Under the pieces are notes generated by a model, which was given only the letters and a program-made list of their open reading frames with translations, was not told the DNA's origin and searched no databases. 24,758 nt of DNA from Bacteroidales bacterium UBA2295 (GTDB taxonomy: Bacteria > Bacteroidota > Bacteroidia > Bacteroidales > Tenuifilaceae), in contig DDWD01000108.1 in assembly GCA_002345825.1 (NCBI GenBank), positions 24,631 through 49,388 of the forward strand, given 5' to 3'. This document shows positions 7,158 through 14,758 of this stretch, one piece after another; position 1 is the stretch's first letter; each line of letters opens with the position of its first letter. A program made the translations under genes and the position numbers.

Positions 7158-7547
7158 GTGGACAACGAATCTGTAGCACGAGTTGATAAGTGGTTGTGGA
7201 CTGTCCGGATTTTTAAAACTCGCAGTATTGCAACCGAGGAGTGCAAAAAAGGACGCGTAAAGGTAAACGATGCCGAGGTGAAACCATCGAAAGAGGTGAA
7301 ACCAGGTGATGCAATTACGGTTAGGAAACCCCCTGTTGTATACTCGTACATCGTAAAGGATATCCCCAAAAGCAGAGTTGGTGCCAAACTTGTTCCCGAC
7401 TACCTTGATAATACCACACCAGCCGATGAGCTGGCAAAATTAGATCATGGATTTCTGGCTTTTCAAGGGACAAGGGCACGCGGCACTGGACGCCCAACCA
7501 AGAAAGAACGCCGCAACCTCGACAACATTAGGGGTTCCATTGATTAA
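7158..7547 (+). CDS. S4-domain RNA-binding protein, Hsp15-like
   Basis: This 129-residue protein has an N-terminal S4 RNA-binding domain: RVDKWLWTVRIFKTRSIATEECKKGRVKVN (about 8-37), then AEVKPSKEVKPGDAIT (about 39-54), the usual Hsp15/RluB-type S4 arrangement. The C-terminal region is basic (GTGRPTKKERRNLD). Hsp15 binds free 50S subunits that still carry a nascent chain and helps rescue stalled ribosomes, which fits co-transcription with pth. The start is a GTG at 7158, seven bases after the pth stop; no in-frame ATG fits nearby. It is convergent with the flavin reductase-like gene (20-base gap). Confidence 0.9.
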   Translation: MDNESVARVDKWLWTVRIFKTRSIATEECKKGRVKVNDAEVKPSKEVKPGDAITVRKPPVVYSYIVKDIPKSRVGAKLVPDYLDNTTPADELAKLDHGFLAFQGTRARGTGRPTKKERRNLDNIRGSID

Positions 7548-7567
7548 GCACCTCCTTTGGCAACGCG

Positions 7568-8098
7568 CTATATCTTCTTTTGATAACACCCAACAATCTC
7601 ACCAATGTAAAACCTATGGTGATCCTTTGTCGGGTAAATTTCCTTGTCAAGAAGGGTGTCGACAAAAGCGTTAGGCTTAATATCATCGGCGTACAATTTG
7701 CGACATTCAAGGATAAGTCTAGCCTGTTCAAAAGCCATAGAATTGTTAGGTGTAGCAATGGGTACTAAGCCCGTTTCCTTAACCTTATCGTAATCTCTCC
7801 CCGATTTCGATCCACAGAATGAAAGCTCTTTGCGAAAGTTACCGTGGCCAAAAAACGAAAGCGTATAGGTATCGTACTCCTCTGTAAACTGATATGTGTG
7901 TCGTTGAGGTCTCACAAAGATAATGGAGATTGGCTTGCGCCAAAGAAACCCCAAGCTACCCCACGATGCCGTCATCGTATTAAATTGCTGTTCATTACCA
8001 GCAGTGATGAGCATCCACTCCTTATCGAGCAAGTCGAAAACATTCTCCTGCAATGCAAAAGGGTCAACAGGCTGAAAACTACTAAAATCTTTTACCAT
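7568..8098 (-). CDS. Flavin reductase-like (FMN-binding split barrel) protein
   Basis: This 176-residue protein resembles the flavin reductase-like domain family: an N-terminal WMLITAGNEQQFNTMTASWGSLGFLWRKP segment (about 28-56), where MTASWG is the typical flavin-contact region, then IIFVRPQRHTYQF (about 59-71) and YTLSFFG (78-84). Such proteins bind FMN and reduce free flavin or act on unknown small substrates. The C-terminal HHRFYIGEIVGCY is also typical. The substrate cannot be told from sequence. It follows the YD-like repeat gene on the same strand after a 72-base gap that contains a small hairpin, so co-transcription is possible but unproven. Confidence 0.82.
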   Translation of the reverse strand: MVKDFSSFQPVDPFALQENVFDLLDKEWMLITAGNEQQFNTMTASWGSLGFLWRKPISIIFVRPQRHTYQFTEEYDTYTLSFFGHGNFRKELSFCGSKSGRDYDKVKETGLVPIATPNNSMAFEQARLILECRKLYADDIKPNAFVDTLLDKEIYPTKDHHRFYIGEIVGCYQKKI

Positions 8099-8170
8099 AA
8101 TTCAATAAGATTATACGCAACCATAATAACGATTTGCGCAATACTATATTTCTCCGGTGGAGAAAACTAT

Positions 8171-9148
8171 CTAGAAATACTCGTAGGTGTATTTGTATAG
8201 AACCCTATACCGGTATGGGGCAAAGTATGAATCGGTTTCGAGCACGTTTCCCCCATCGTTGTAGCGCGATTGCTTATGCGAGAATTCCTCCGATCCGCCC
8301 TCGCTCCAACGCTCCTCAATTAGGCTACCATTCTCATCGTACTTGTATTTCGATTGCGTGAAACTCGACCCATCGGGCTTATGCTGGATGACCTCGATTA
8401 CCAAGTTCATATCGTTGTACTTGAACTCTTGTTTCTTTCTCATATCGCCCGAGTAGTACTCCGCTGTTTCAATTAGCCTATTCTTATCGTCGTACTTATT
8501 GGTAACCCTCTTCAGCTCGTTTCCCTTGTCATCGAGGCGGATATCGAGGAGTAGATTCTCGTTCTCGTCATACTCTTTGCGCATTCTTGAAGAGAGAACC
8601 TTATCGGGTTTAAATATGCTTATCTCCTGGATGTTATCTTTGTAAGTATAAACCCATCTCTCATCTACCTTATTGCCCGCACCATACTTAACAATTTCCT
8701 TCAGATTATCGTTGGGATAGTACTCGTAGGTAATACGATAACCTGCTTGTCCATCGAAAACTACCTCGTGGGTTTTAAGCCCTTTGTTGTTATAATGAAA
8801 CGATTGCTTGTAGCTCACCTCAAGTTCAGGCCGATGAATGCGCTGGTACATCACGTACTCTGTTCGCAAGTTCTGATTGTTATACTTGTACAGCAAGCGA
8901 GATGATATTTCGCCATTGGAGCGGTAGTTCACTATCTCAACCGGATTACCATTTTTATCATATTCGGTAATGCTAGTTTTGTATCCGTTAGGGTTTGGCT
9001 TATCGCCAGAAAAGCGATGGGTCCACTGGGTAGTGGTTTTTATATTGCTTTCGGCAATTCGTTGGCGCTCGCTCTCTTCATCCTTGGGTTGGGCAAACAA
9101 CGAAATTGAAAAGCCTATCAATAGTAGCGTTGAAAGAATATTCTTCAT
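8171..9148 (-). CDS. Secreted protein with YD/RHS-like tandem repeats, function unknown
   Basis: This 325-residue protein has a signal peptide (MKNILSTLLLIGFSISLFAQ) and is then built from about ten imperfect repeats of roughly 25-30 residues with the pattern Y-x-Y-(D/N)-x-x-(G/N)-N-L-x-E, for example TEYDKNGNPVEIVNY, KEYDENENLLLDIRL and YKYDENGSLIEERW. Such YD-like repeats form elongated beta structures in RHS proteins. Here there is no RHS core or toxin domain and the protein is short. It is probably periplasmic or exported; no catalytic residues are apparent. It has its own consensus promoter on the minus strand (9174-9206). I do not assign a function. Confidence 0.8.
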   Translation of the reverse strand: MKNILSTLLLIGFSISLFAQPKDEESERQRIAESNIKTTTQWTHRFSGDKPNPNGYKTSITEYDKNGNPVEIVNYRSNGEISSRLLYKYNNQNLRTEYVMYQRIHRPELEVSYKQSFHYNNKGLKTHEVVFDGQAGYRITYEYYPNDNLKEIVKYGAGNKVDERWVYTYKDNIQEISIFKPDKVLSSRMRKEYDENENLLLDIRLDDKGNELKRVTNKYDDKNRLIETAEYYSGDMRKKQEFKYNDMNLVIEVIQHKPDGSSFTQSKYKYDENGSLIEERWSEGGSEEFSHKQSRYNDGGNVLETDSYFAPYRYRVLYKYTYEYF

Positions 9149-9173
9149 AACATTATTGTTTCGATGCGAAAAG

Positions 9174-9206
9174 CAAATTTAATAAAATCATTGAAAACAT
9201 TGCAAA
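9174..9206 (-). promoter_or_regulatory. Promoter for the YD-like repeat gene
   Basis: On the minus strand, TTTG (plus-strand CAAA 9203-9206) is followed 21 bases later by TAAATTTG (plus-strand CAAATTTA 9174-9181). Both elements match the Bacteroidota consensus exactly. Transcription should begin near 9168, about 20 bases before the start codon. Confidence 0.8.
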
Positions 9207-9214
9207 GAATATTG

Positions 9215-9799
9215 CTAATCCTTGGAGTTACCCTTTGGCTGATTATCAAAGGGTATGGAAACGGCCAACAGGAAGTAGTGCCGATGATTATCGAATGGCA
9301 CAAAGTGATAAAACAGCTTGCGCCCCGATTTACGAGCGATATCAATTAATCCTAAACCTGCACCTCCCCTTTCGTTGAGCTTCCCTTCCATCATCTGTTT
9401 CAAGAAAATCTCTTTTAATTCCTGAGCATCTGCCTGGTTTATTTTCACCAATCTATCTTCCAGGGGCTTTATCTTTTCATTCTCCACCAAGTTCCCTGTC
9501 ACAACGTAAAATGAATCCTTGTTCTGACCTACAATAAACAGGCCATTCCCCACCTGCTTATCCTTTTTATCAAAATCATCGGAGTGCTTGGTTACATTTT
9601 GCAGGCATTCTATCATTACGTGGAATACTCTTTTACGAGTAGATGTGGGAAGATTCTTTTCAATGATCTTTCGATTGGCCATAAATGCGAACGAACGCAT
9701 AATCTGGTGGTTCATCTCGCCCTTATATATTAGGGGGAAACCACTAGTGGCCATTTCACTAGAAAGGGTTGATTTAATGAAGTATATTATATTATCCAT
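9215..9799 (-). CDS. SiaB-like protein kinase (GHKL-type ATPase, DUF6272)
   Basis: This 194-residue cytoplasmic protein has a degenerate GHKL ATP-binding fold: an N-box-like segment HVMIECLQNVTKHS with E64 and N68, a GNL segment (102-104), and a glycine-rich lid GGAGLGLIDIARKSG (145-159). This matches what I remember of the SiaB family, whose Pseudomonas member phosphorylates SiaC and thereby releases control of the diguanylate cyclase SiaD, with SiaA as opposing phosphatase. No SiaC-like (DUF1987) or PP2C/SpoIIE phosphatase gene is visible in the window, so its partner must be elsewhere or the role differs. It is preceded by a 211-base AT-rich gap after manA. Confidence 0.78.
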   Translation of the reverse strand: MDNIIYFIKSTLSSEMATSGFPLIYKGEMNHQIMRSFAFMANRKIIEKNLPTSTRKRVFHVMIECLQNVTKHSDDFDKKDKQVGNGLFIVGQNKDSFYVVTGNLVENEKIKPLEDRLVKINQADAQELKEIFLKQMMEGKLNERGGAGLGLIDIARKSGRKLFYHFVPFDNHRHYFLLAVSIPFDNQPKGNSKD

Positions 9800-10010
9800 T
9801 AAGGATTGAAATTACTAAAAATTATTTTATATAGCTTAATGTTGAAAAAAAAATTTGCTTTTTATTTGAAACAACTATACTTACTTGTTCTATACAGATT
9901 AGTGTATATTTTTTTAAAAATAGAAAATCTTTTTCAATTAATTTCCAATCATCCCCCACCTATAGCCCCTAACTAAACGAAAAAAAACAAAAAAATATTT
10001 TACACGATAC

Positions 10011-10991
10011 TTACTTGATGTAGATTTCAAGAAGTTTGCATACAGATTCTGGTTCCAATGATGCTGTTTGAATGCTCGCTGGAACTAAAACCAACTCACC
10101 TTTTGATATGCTAACCAATTCGTTACCCTCTGTATGTAGCTGCACATTGCCCTCAATACAAAAATAAATTCGGAACGTGTCGTACACGAAAAAATCTCGC
10201 TCAACCCTTCGGTCAAGAGTTAACCTGTTGATGGTAAAGTATGGTGTGCTTCTTAACTCCTGAGGTTCATTTTGCACAACAGGGCTATTTTCTCTTGGAA
10301 TTGGATTGGCATTAAAGTCGATAGCCTCCTTGGCCCATTCGGTGTGCAACTCGCGAGGTTTTCCATCTGCCTCCAACCTATTCCAGTCGTAAACCCTATA
10401 GGTAACATCGGAGGTTTGCTGAACTTCGAGCAGGGTAATCCCTTTTCCTGTTGAATGTAAACTGCCCGAGGGGATGTAGAAATAATCATCGGGTTTAGCC
10501 GGCTCGTAGTTTAGGAATTGCTCAATGGTTTGCTCTTGCATAATTTGGGCAAACTGCTCACTGGTAATTTTTGGGTTAAATCCTGTTATAATCTTTGAGT
10601 CGGATTCACTGTCAATAATGTACCACATCTCCGTTTTGCCAAAAGCGTGGTGCAAGCGTTTGGCCATATCGTCGTCGGGGTGGACTTGTACCGAGAGAAA
10701 CTCGTTGGTATCTATCAGTTTGATTAGTAAAGGGAACTCATCGCCAAACTGTTGGTATACCTTTTCTCCCACCAAATCGCCCATGTACACTTCGGTAAGT
10801 TCCTGAATGTTATTGCCTGCCAAAAAGCCATTGGCCACCACCGATAGGCTCCCCTCAATCCCCGATAATTCCCAACTTTCACCACACTTCTCAACTCCAT
10901 CGGGGTATATTTTGCCAAACGTATCGCGTAATCTTGTGCCACCCCAAATTCGATACTTTAGCTGGGGTGTAAATTTTAACGGGTAAATCAT
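10011..10991 (-). CDS. manA: Mannose-6-phosphate isomerase, type I
   Basis: This 326-residue zinc enzyme interconverts fructose 6-phosphate and mannose 6-phosphate, feeding mannose and GDP-sugar synthesis. The cupin metal site is visible: SVQVHPDD with Q102 and H104, KTEMWY with E121, and SGSLHSTGKG with H179. R199 in DVTYRVYDWNR fits the conserved active-site arginine. The N-terminus YPLKFTPQLKYRIWGGTRL is typical of the short Bacteroidota/Firmicutes form; length is normal. It is transcribed divergently from udk across 147 bases. I found no consensus -7 box for it. Confidence 0.94.
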   Translation of the reverse strand: MIYPLKFTPQLKYRIWGGTRLRDTFGKIYPDGVEKCGESWELSGIEGSLSVVANGFLAGNNIQELTEVYMGDLVGEKVYQQFGDEFPLLIKLIDTNEFLSVQVHPDDDMAKRLHHAFGKTEMWYIIDSESDSKIITGFNPKITSEQFAQIMQEQTIEQFLNYEPAKPDDYFYIPSGSLHSTGKGITLLEVQQTSDVTYRVYDWNRLEADGKPRELHTEWAKEAIDFNANPIPRENSPVVQNEPQELRSTPYFTINRLTLDRRVERDFFVYDTFRIYFCIEGNVQLHTEGNELVSISKGELVLVPASIQTASLEPESVCKLLEIYIK

Positions 10992-11061
10992 ATTAACGTA
11001 AAGATTTGTATTTTTGAACCGTAATCGCAGCTAAGCAAAGCAACTAATTTTTGAGGGCAGA

Positions 11062-11092
11062 TTTTATAGCTTAAAAAATAGCTGTATCTTAG
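11062..11092 (+). promoter_or_regulatory. Possible udk promoter
   Basis: TATCTTAG (11085-11092) matches TAnnTTTG at all but one fixed position, and a T-rich TTTT (11062-11065) lies about 19 bases upstream. It is 46 bases before the udk ATG. The match is imperfect. Confidence 0.35.
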
Positions 11093-11138
11093 GCATTGAT
11101 CATTTATACAAAGTTAACCATAAAATTTAAATCTCATA

Positions 11139-11759
11139 ATGTTAATTGTTGGTATAGCAGGGGGCACAGGGTCGGGAAAAACCACTGTGGTTAAACGCAT
11201 TACAGAATGCCTGCCACCAGGCGAAGTTGTTATTATTCCTCAGGATTCATACTACAAGGATAGTTCTCATCTTCCGCTTGAACAGCGTCAGGAAATCAAC
11301 TTTGACCACCCCGCATCAATAGAATTTGAACTTTTGGTTGACCATGTGGCCAAGCTCAAGGTGGGCAAACCTATCGATCAGCCAATATACTCATACCTTA
11401 CGTGCACCCGAGCGGCCGAAACGGTTACCATTATACCTAAGGACATTGTAATTATTGAGGGAATCTTGGTTTTTACCAATCCTGAACTACGAGACCTTAT
11501 GGATATCAAAGTTTTTGTTGATGCCGATGCCGACGACAGGCTCGCACGGGTAATCTCTAGGGATATTGTAGAAAGAGGCCGATCGGTAAACAAGGTGCTG
11601 GAGCGGTACGAAAAAACGGTAAAACCTATGCACCTCCAGTTCATTGAGCCAACCAAGCGGTATGCCGATATTATTGTTCCTCAAGGAGGCAACAACTCGG
11701 TGGCCATAAACATCCTCACTACGATTATTGAGAAAAATTTATCGATACAACCAACCTAA
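11139..11759 (+). CDS. udk: Uridine kinase
   Basis: This 206-residue enzyme phosphorylates uridine or cytidine with ATP or GTP in pyrimidine salvage. Motifs in order: Walker A GGTGSGKT (8-15), QDSYYKD with the catalytic-base candidate D36, NFDHPAS (54-60), the nucleoside-binding segment PIYSYLTCTR (82-91), IIEGILVF, RVISRDIVERGRS, and FIEPTKRYADIIVP. The nucleoside-binding segment usually ends HTR or HSR; here Cys89 replaces the histidine. The gene is followed 11 bases later by the exonuclease gene, probably as an operon. Confidence 0.93.
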   Translation: MLIVGIAGGTGSGKTTVVKRITECLPPGEVVIIPQDSYYKDSSHLPLEQRQEINFDHPASIEFELLVDHVAKLKVGKPIDQPIYSYLTCTRAAETVTIIPKDIVIIEGILVFTNPELRDLMDIKVFVDADADDRLARVISRDIVERGRSVNKVLERYEKTVKPMHLQFIEPTKRYADIIVPQGGNNSVAINILTTIIEKNLSIQPT

Positions 11760-11770
11760 AATATACAAGT

Positions 11771-12490
11771 ATGCTCGATCAGTTGAAAAATGAGGATATT
11801 CTTTTTCTCGATATTGAAACGGTACCTCAGTACGCCAGCCTTAGCGAGGTTCCCGAGCCCCTTAGAGTACTTTGGGAAAAAAAGGCTGAGAAAATTGCCG
11901 ATGATGATCAATCTCCCGAGCAGATTTACAACAGGGCAGGTATTTACGCCGAATTTGGCAAGATTATTTGTATTTCAGTAGGGCTTATTGTGAACAAATC
12001 GGGGCAAATGTTTTTTAGAGTCAAATCGTTTGCTGGCGAAAATGAATCTGACCTTTTAGCACAATTCGCCGATATGCTCGATAAATTCTCGGCAAAACCA
12101 CAGGCCAACCTCTGTGCGCACAATGGTAAAGAGTTCGACTTTCCTTACATTGCCCGCAGAATGCTGATCAATGGGATAAAAATTCCCGCGCTTCTTGATG
12201 TTGCCGGCAAAAAACCCTGGGAGGTAAAATTCCTTGACACCATGGAGTTATGGAAATTTGGCGATTACAAGCACTATACCTCACTAAACCTGCTTACCCA
12301 GATTTTCAATATCCCAACTCCAAAGGATGATATTGATGGCAGCCAGGTTGCTGATGTGTATTACCAAGAAAAAAATTTGGATAGAATTGTTACCTACTGC
12401 GAAAAGGATGTGTTGGCTGTGGCTCAACTTTTATTACGATACAAAAACCAACCCCTTATCAACCCCGAAAATATTGAGGTTGCAGGTTAG
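11771..12490 (+). CDS. Predicted 3'-5' exonuclease (DnaQ-like, PolB exo2 type)
   Basis: This 239-residue protein has the three exonuclease motifs of the DEDD superfamily: ExoI FLDIET with D14 and E16, ExoII AHNGKEFDFPYI with D123, and ExoIII YCEKD with Y209 and D213, making it a DEDDy enzyme. It lacks any polymerase domain, so it is a stand-alone nuclease resembling the proofreading domain of family B polymerases. Its biological role is unknown. The ATG lies 11 bases after udk. It converges on the alpha/beta hydrolase gene with only 4 bases between stop codons and no visible terminator, so the two transcripts likely overlap. Confidence 0.88.
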   Translation: MLDQLKNEDILFLDIETVPQYASLSEVPEPLRVLWEKKAEKIADDDQSPEQIYNRAGIYAEFGKIICISVGLIVNKSGQMFFRVKSFAGENESDLLAQFADMLDKFSAKPQANLCAHNGKEFDFPYIARRMLINGIKIPALLDVAGKKPWEVKFLDTMELWKFGDYKHYTSLNLLTQIFNIPTPKDDIDGSQVADVYYQEKNLDRIVTYCEKDVLAVAQLLLRYKNQPLINPENIEVAG

Positions 12491-12494
12491 CCAA

Positions 12495-13304
12495 TTATCC
12501 TAAATTGTCGATAAAATTATTTATTGCTATAAGCAAATCCTTAGGGTTTTCTGCATGTACCCAGTGCCCTGCGTTAGCAATGGATTTTACACTGTAATTG
12601 GTAAATAGCCTTTTAAGCTGCTCTTCTCCCTCTGGGTAAACATAATTCGAAAGGGCTCCCTTTATAAATATTGTTGGAACCGAAATGGGCTCAGATCCGC
12701 CAACGGGAAGAACTTCTCCCATTAACGAATCCAGATTCCGACTCAATGCCTCAACATTCAGCTGCCACACAAATTTACCCTCATCGTTTCGTTTCACACT
12801 TTTAAGGAGAAATTGTCGGATGGGTTTGTGTGAAATTTGGTGCGAAAGGGCGCTATCCAAATCATCACGAGAGGTTGCCAAATCGAGACGAAGCATAAGC
12901 ATAGAGGACAGAATTCTTGCGTGCTGATTTTCTTGTCCAAACCCTTCTTGGTTTAATCCACGATAACTCGATGGAAGAATATCTATAACAATGAGCCCTT
13001 TTACCCTTCCAGGGTTATTTGCTGCAAATTGCATAGCTACCTTACCCCCCATGGAGTGGCCAACAACAATGGCCTCACTTAGCTTTTCGTCATCAAATAG
13101 TTCAAGCAAATCGTCGGTAAGATCCTTGTATGTGTGACTTGGGTTGTGGGGGCTACGCCCATGATTTCGCTGATCCACCAAGAAAACACTATACTTTTGG
13201 GAAAGTACACGCCCTACGCTCATCCAGTTATCGGACGAGCCGTAAAGTCCATGCAGGATAACCAGTGGCTCGCCATTACCCAGCCGCTTGTTAAAAAGTT
13301 TCAT
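12495..13304 (-). CDS. Alpha/beta hydrolase, YbfF-like esterase
   Basis: This 269-residue protein is an alpha/beta hydrolase with an oxyanion-hole segment LHGLYGSSDNW (18-28), nucleophile elbow GHSMGG with S84, the acid candidate D108 in VIDILPSSYR, and catalytic H247 in NAGHWVHAENP. DQRNHGRSPH (44-53) is typical of the YbfF/BioH-like short acyl esterases. No signal peptide is seen, so it is cytoplasmic. The natural substrate is unknown. It starts two bases after the pdxJ stop, so it is almost surely co-transcribed and possibly translationally coupled with pdxJ. Confidence 0.9.
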   Translation of the reverse strand: MKLFNKRLGNGEPLVILHGLYGSSDNWMSVGRVLSQKYSVFLVDQRNHGRSPHNPSHTYKDLTDDLLELFDDEKLSEAIVVGHSMGGKVAMQFAANNPGRVKGLIVIDILPSSYRGLNQEGFGQENQHARILSSMLMLRLDLATSRDDLDSALSHQISHKPIRQFLLKSVKRNDEGKFVWQLNVEALSRNLDSLMGEVLPVGGSEPISVPTIFIKGALSNYVYPEGEEQLKRLFTNYSVKSIANAGHWVHAENPKDLLIAINNFIDNLG

Positions 13305-13306
13305 TG

Positions 13307-14026
13307 CTAGAAACCCTTAGTTTGCTTTAAGTACATTTGAATGGTATTCTCAAGCCCAAAGTATAAGGCATCGGCAATAAGAGCATGCCCAATGGAAACC
13401 TCATCTAACCAGGGAATATTTTTGCTGAAGTAACGCAAATTATCAAGATTTAAATCATGCCCTGCATTTAGGCCCAGCCCAACCTCTTTGGCTGCTATGG
13501 CAGCCTGTAAGAATGGAGCAAGAGCTTTCTCCTTATTCTCGGGATATCCCACTGCGTAGGGCTCTGTGTAAAGTTCAATCCTATCGGTTCCCGAATCGGC
13601 TGCATGTTTTACCAATTCAACATCAGCATTCACAAAGATTGAGGTTCTGATACCAGCATCGTTAAAGATTTTTACAACCTTCTGTAGCAGTACCTTTTGA
13701 CCAATGGTGTCCCATCCGTTGTTGGATGTAATGGCATCGGGGGGATCGGGCACTAGGGTAACCTGATTGGGCATAACCTCAAGCACCAAATCGATGAACG
13801 ATTGCGAGGGATACCCCTCAATATTAAACTCAGTTGTTATGATCGGCTTGATATCCCTAACATCTTGGTAACGGATATGGCGTTCGTCGGGACGAGGGTG
13901 CACCGTAATTCCTTCGGCACCATAACGCTGGCAGTCGATTGCTGCCCTCAGCACGTTGGGAATATCGCCACCTCTGGCATTGCGGAGAGTAGCAATTTTA
14001 TTAATATTTACACTTAGGCGTGTCAT
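13307..14026 (-). CDS. pdxJ: Pyridoxine 5'-phosphate synthase
   Basis: This 239-residue TIM-barrel enzyme condenses 3-amino-1-hydroxyacetone 1-phosphate with 1-deoxyxylulose 5-phosphate in the DXP-dependent vitamin B6 pathway. Visible features are SVNINKIATLRNARGG (5-20), ITVHPRPDERHIR with H43 and R45, FNIEGYPS with E70, and GLNAGHDLNLDNL with H190; these correspond to the catalytic His, Glu and His of the E. coli enzyme. Length is normal. It is first in a two-gene operon with the alpha/beta hydrolase and is divergent from the CBS-domain gene across a short region containing a palindromic promoter pair. Confidence 0.96.
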   Translation of the reverse strand: MTRLSVNINKIATLRNARGGDIPNVLRAAIDCQRYGAEGITVHPRPDERHIRYQDVRDIKPIITTEFNIEGYPSQSFIDLVLEVMPNQVTLVPDPPDAITSNNGWDTIGQKVLLQKVVKIFNDAGIRTSIFVNADVELVKHAADSGTDRIELYTEPYAVGYPENKEKALAPFLQAAIAAKEVGLGLNAGHDLNLDNLRYFSKNIPWLDEVSIGHALIADALYFGLENTIQMYLKQTKGF

Positions 14027-14044
14027 TTTAATTATATTTGGAGT

Positions 14045-14060
14045 TACCTTTGCAAAGGTA
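14045..14060. promoter_or_regulatory. Divergent pdxJ/CBS promoter: palindromic pair of -7 elements
   Basis: TACCTTTGCAAAGGTA is a perfect 16-bp palindrome made of two head-to-head copies of the -7 consensus, TACCTTTG on each strand. The plus copy (14045-14052) would start transcription near 14058, 28 bases before the CBS-gene ATG. The minus copy (14053-14060) would start near 14047, about 20 bases before the pdxJ ATG. Good -33 elements are not apparent on either side. A second plus-strand match, TATATTTG, lies at 14033-14040. Confidence 0.6.
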
Positions 14061-14085
14061 GCTAATTTTTAAAGGGAAATTGAGT

Positions 14086-14751
14086 ATGCTGGCAAAAGAG
14101 ATGATATCTGATGTAATCCCATCGTTGAGGACTTCCGACACTGGCATTTCGGCACTTAATTGGATGGATATTTTCAAGGTAAGCCACCTTCCCATAGTGA
14201 ATGATATAGATTTTCTAGGGCTGGTATCGGAAACCGATATTTACGACCTAAACCAGCCCGAAGAGCCCATTGGCAACCATCAGCTATCGCTGGTTAGGCC
14301 TTACATTAACGAAAATCAGCATATCCTTGAGGCTATGGAGATGGCTTCGCGGCTAAAGTTGAGTTTGGTCCCCGTGCTCGATCACAGGAAACATTACCTA
14401 GGTGTGATCACGATTACCGAAATGCTCCACTACTTTGCCGATTTTGCTGCCCTAAAAAATCCGGGAGGCATTGTTGTGCTTCAGCTAAACCACAACGACT
14501 ACTCCCTTGCCCAAATTGCCCAAATTGTTGAGGGCAACGATGCCAAGATTCTGGGAACATTCTTAGCCTCAAATCAAGACACAACGCAAATTGAACTGTC
14601 GCTTAAACTTAATGTAATCGATTTAACCTCAATAATCCAAACCTTCAACCGTTATAACTACACCGTAAAGGGATCGTACATGAAGCACGACGAGGAAGAG
14701 GATCTGCTGGAAGATCGTTACAACCTGCTTATGAAATACCTTAACACATAG
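14086..14751 (+). CDS. CBS-domain protein, AcuB-like
   Basis: This 221-residue cytoplasmic protein has two CBS motifs: about 1-55 (MISDVIPSLRTSDTGISALNWM, SHLPIVND, FLGLVSETDIYDL) and about 68-118 (VRPYINENQHILEAMEM, LSLVPVLDH, YLGVITITEML). The C-terminal part (about 127-215) begins GGIVVLQLNHNDYSLAQIAQIVE, which resembles an ACT-like regulatory domain, as in AcuB-type proteins. CBS pairs usually bind adenine nucleotides. I chose ATG 14086; an in-frame TTG at 14080 is a poorer start. It opens the envelope/NAD cluster and is 7 bases from the next gene, which suggests an operon with the Omp85-like gene and nadK. Confidence 0.87.
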   Translation: MLAKEMISDVIPSLRTSDTGISALNWMDIFKVSHLPIVNDIDFLGLVSETDIYDLNQPEEPIGNHQLSLVRPYINENQHILEAMEMASRLKLSLVPVLDHRKHYLGVITITEMLHYFADFAALKNPGGIVVLQLNHNDYSLAQIAQIVEGNDAKILGTFLASNQDTTQIELSLKLNVIDLTSIIQTFNRYNYTVKGSYMKHDEEEDLLEDRYNLLMKYLNT

Positions 14752-14758
14752 CGTCTCT

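Noticed and set aside
6953..7387. A 144-codon minus-strand frame across the pth/S4 junction
   Set aside because: It is antisense to two firm genes and has no family-like features.
8118..8146. Near matches to a minus-strand -7 box (CAACCATA, CAATACTA) upstream of the flavin reductase-like gene
   Set aside because: Each has a mismatch at a fixed position and no -33 element at correct spacing.
8149..8165. Hairpin TTTCTCC-GGT-GGAGAAA between the YD-like and flavin reductase-like genes
   Set aside because: The stem is perfect but only 7 bp with a 3-base loop, and no T run follows on either strand, so I do not call it a terminator.
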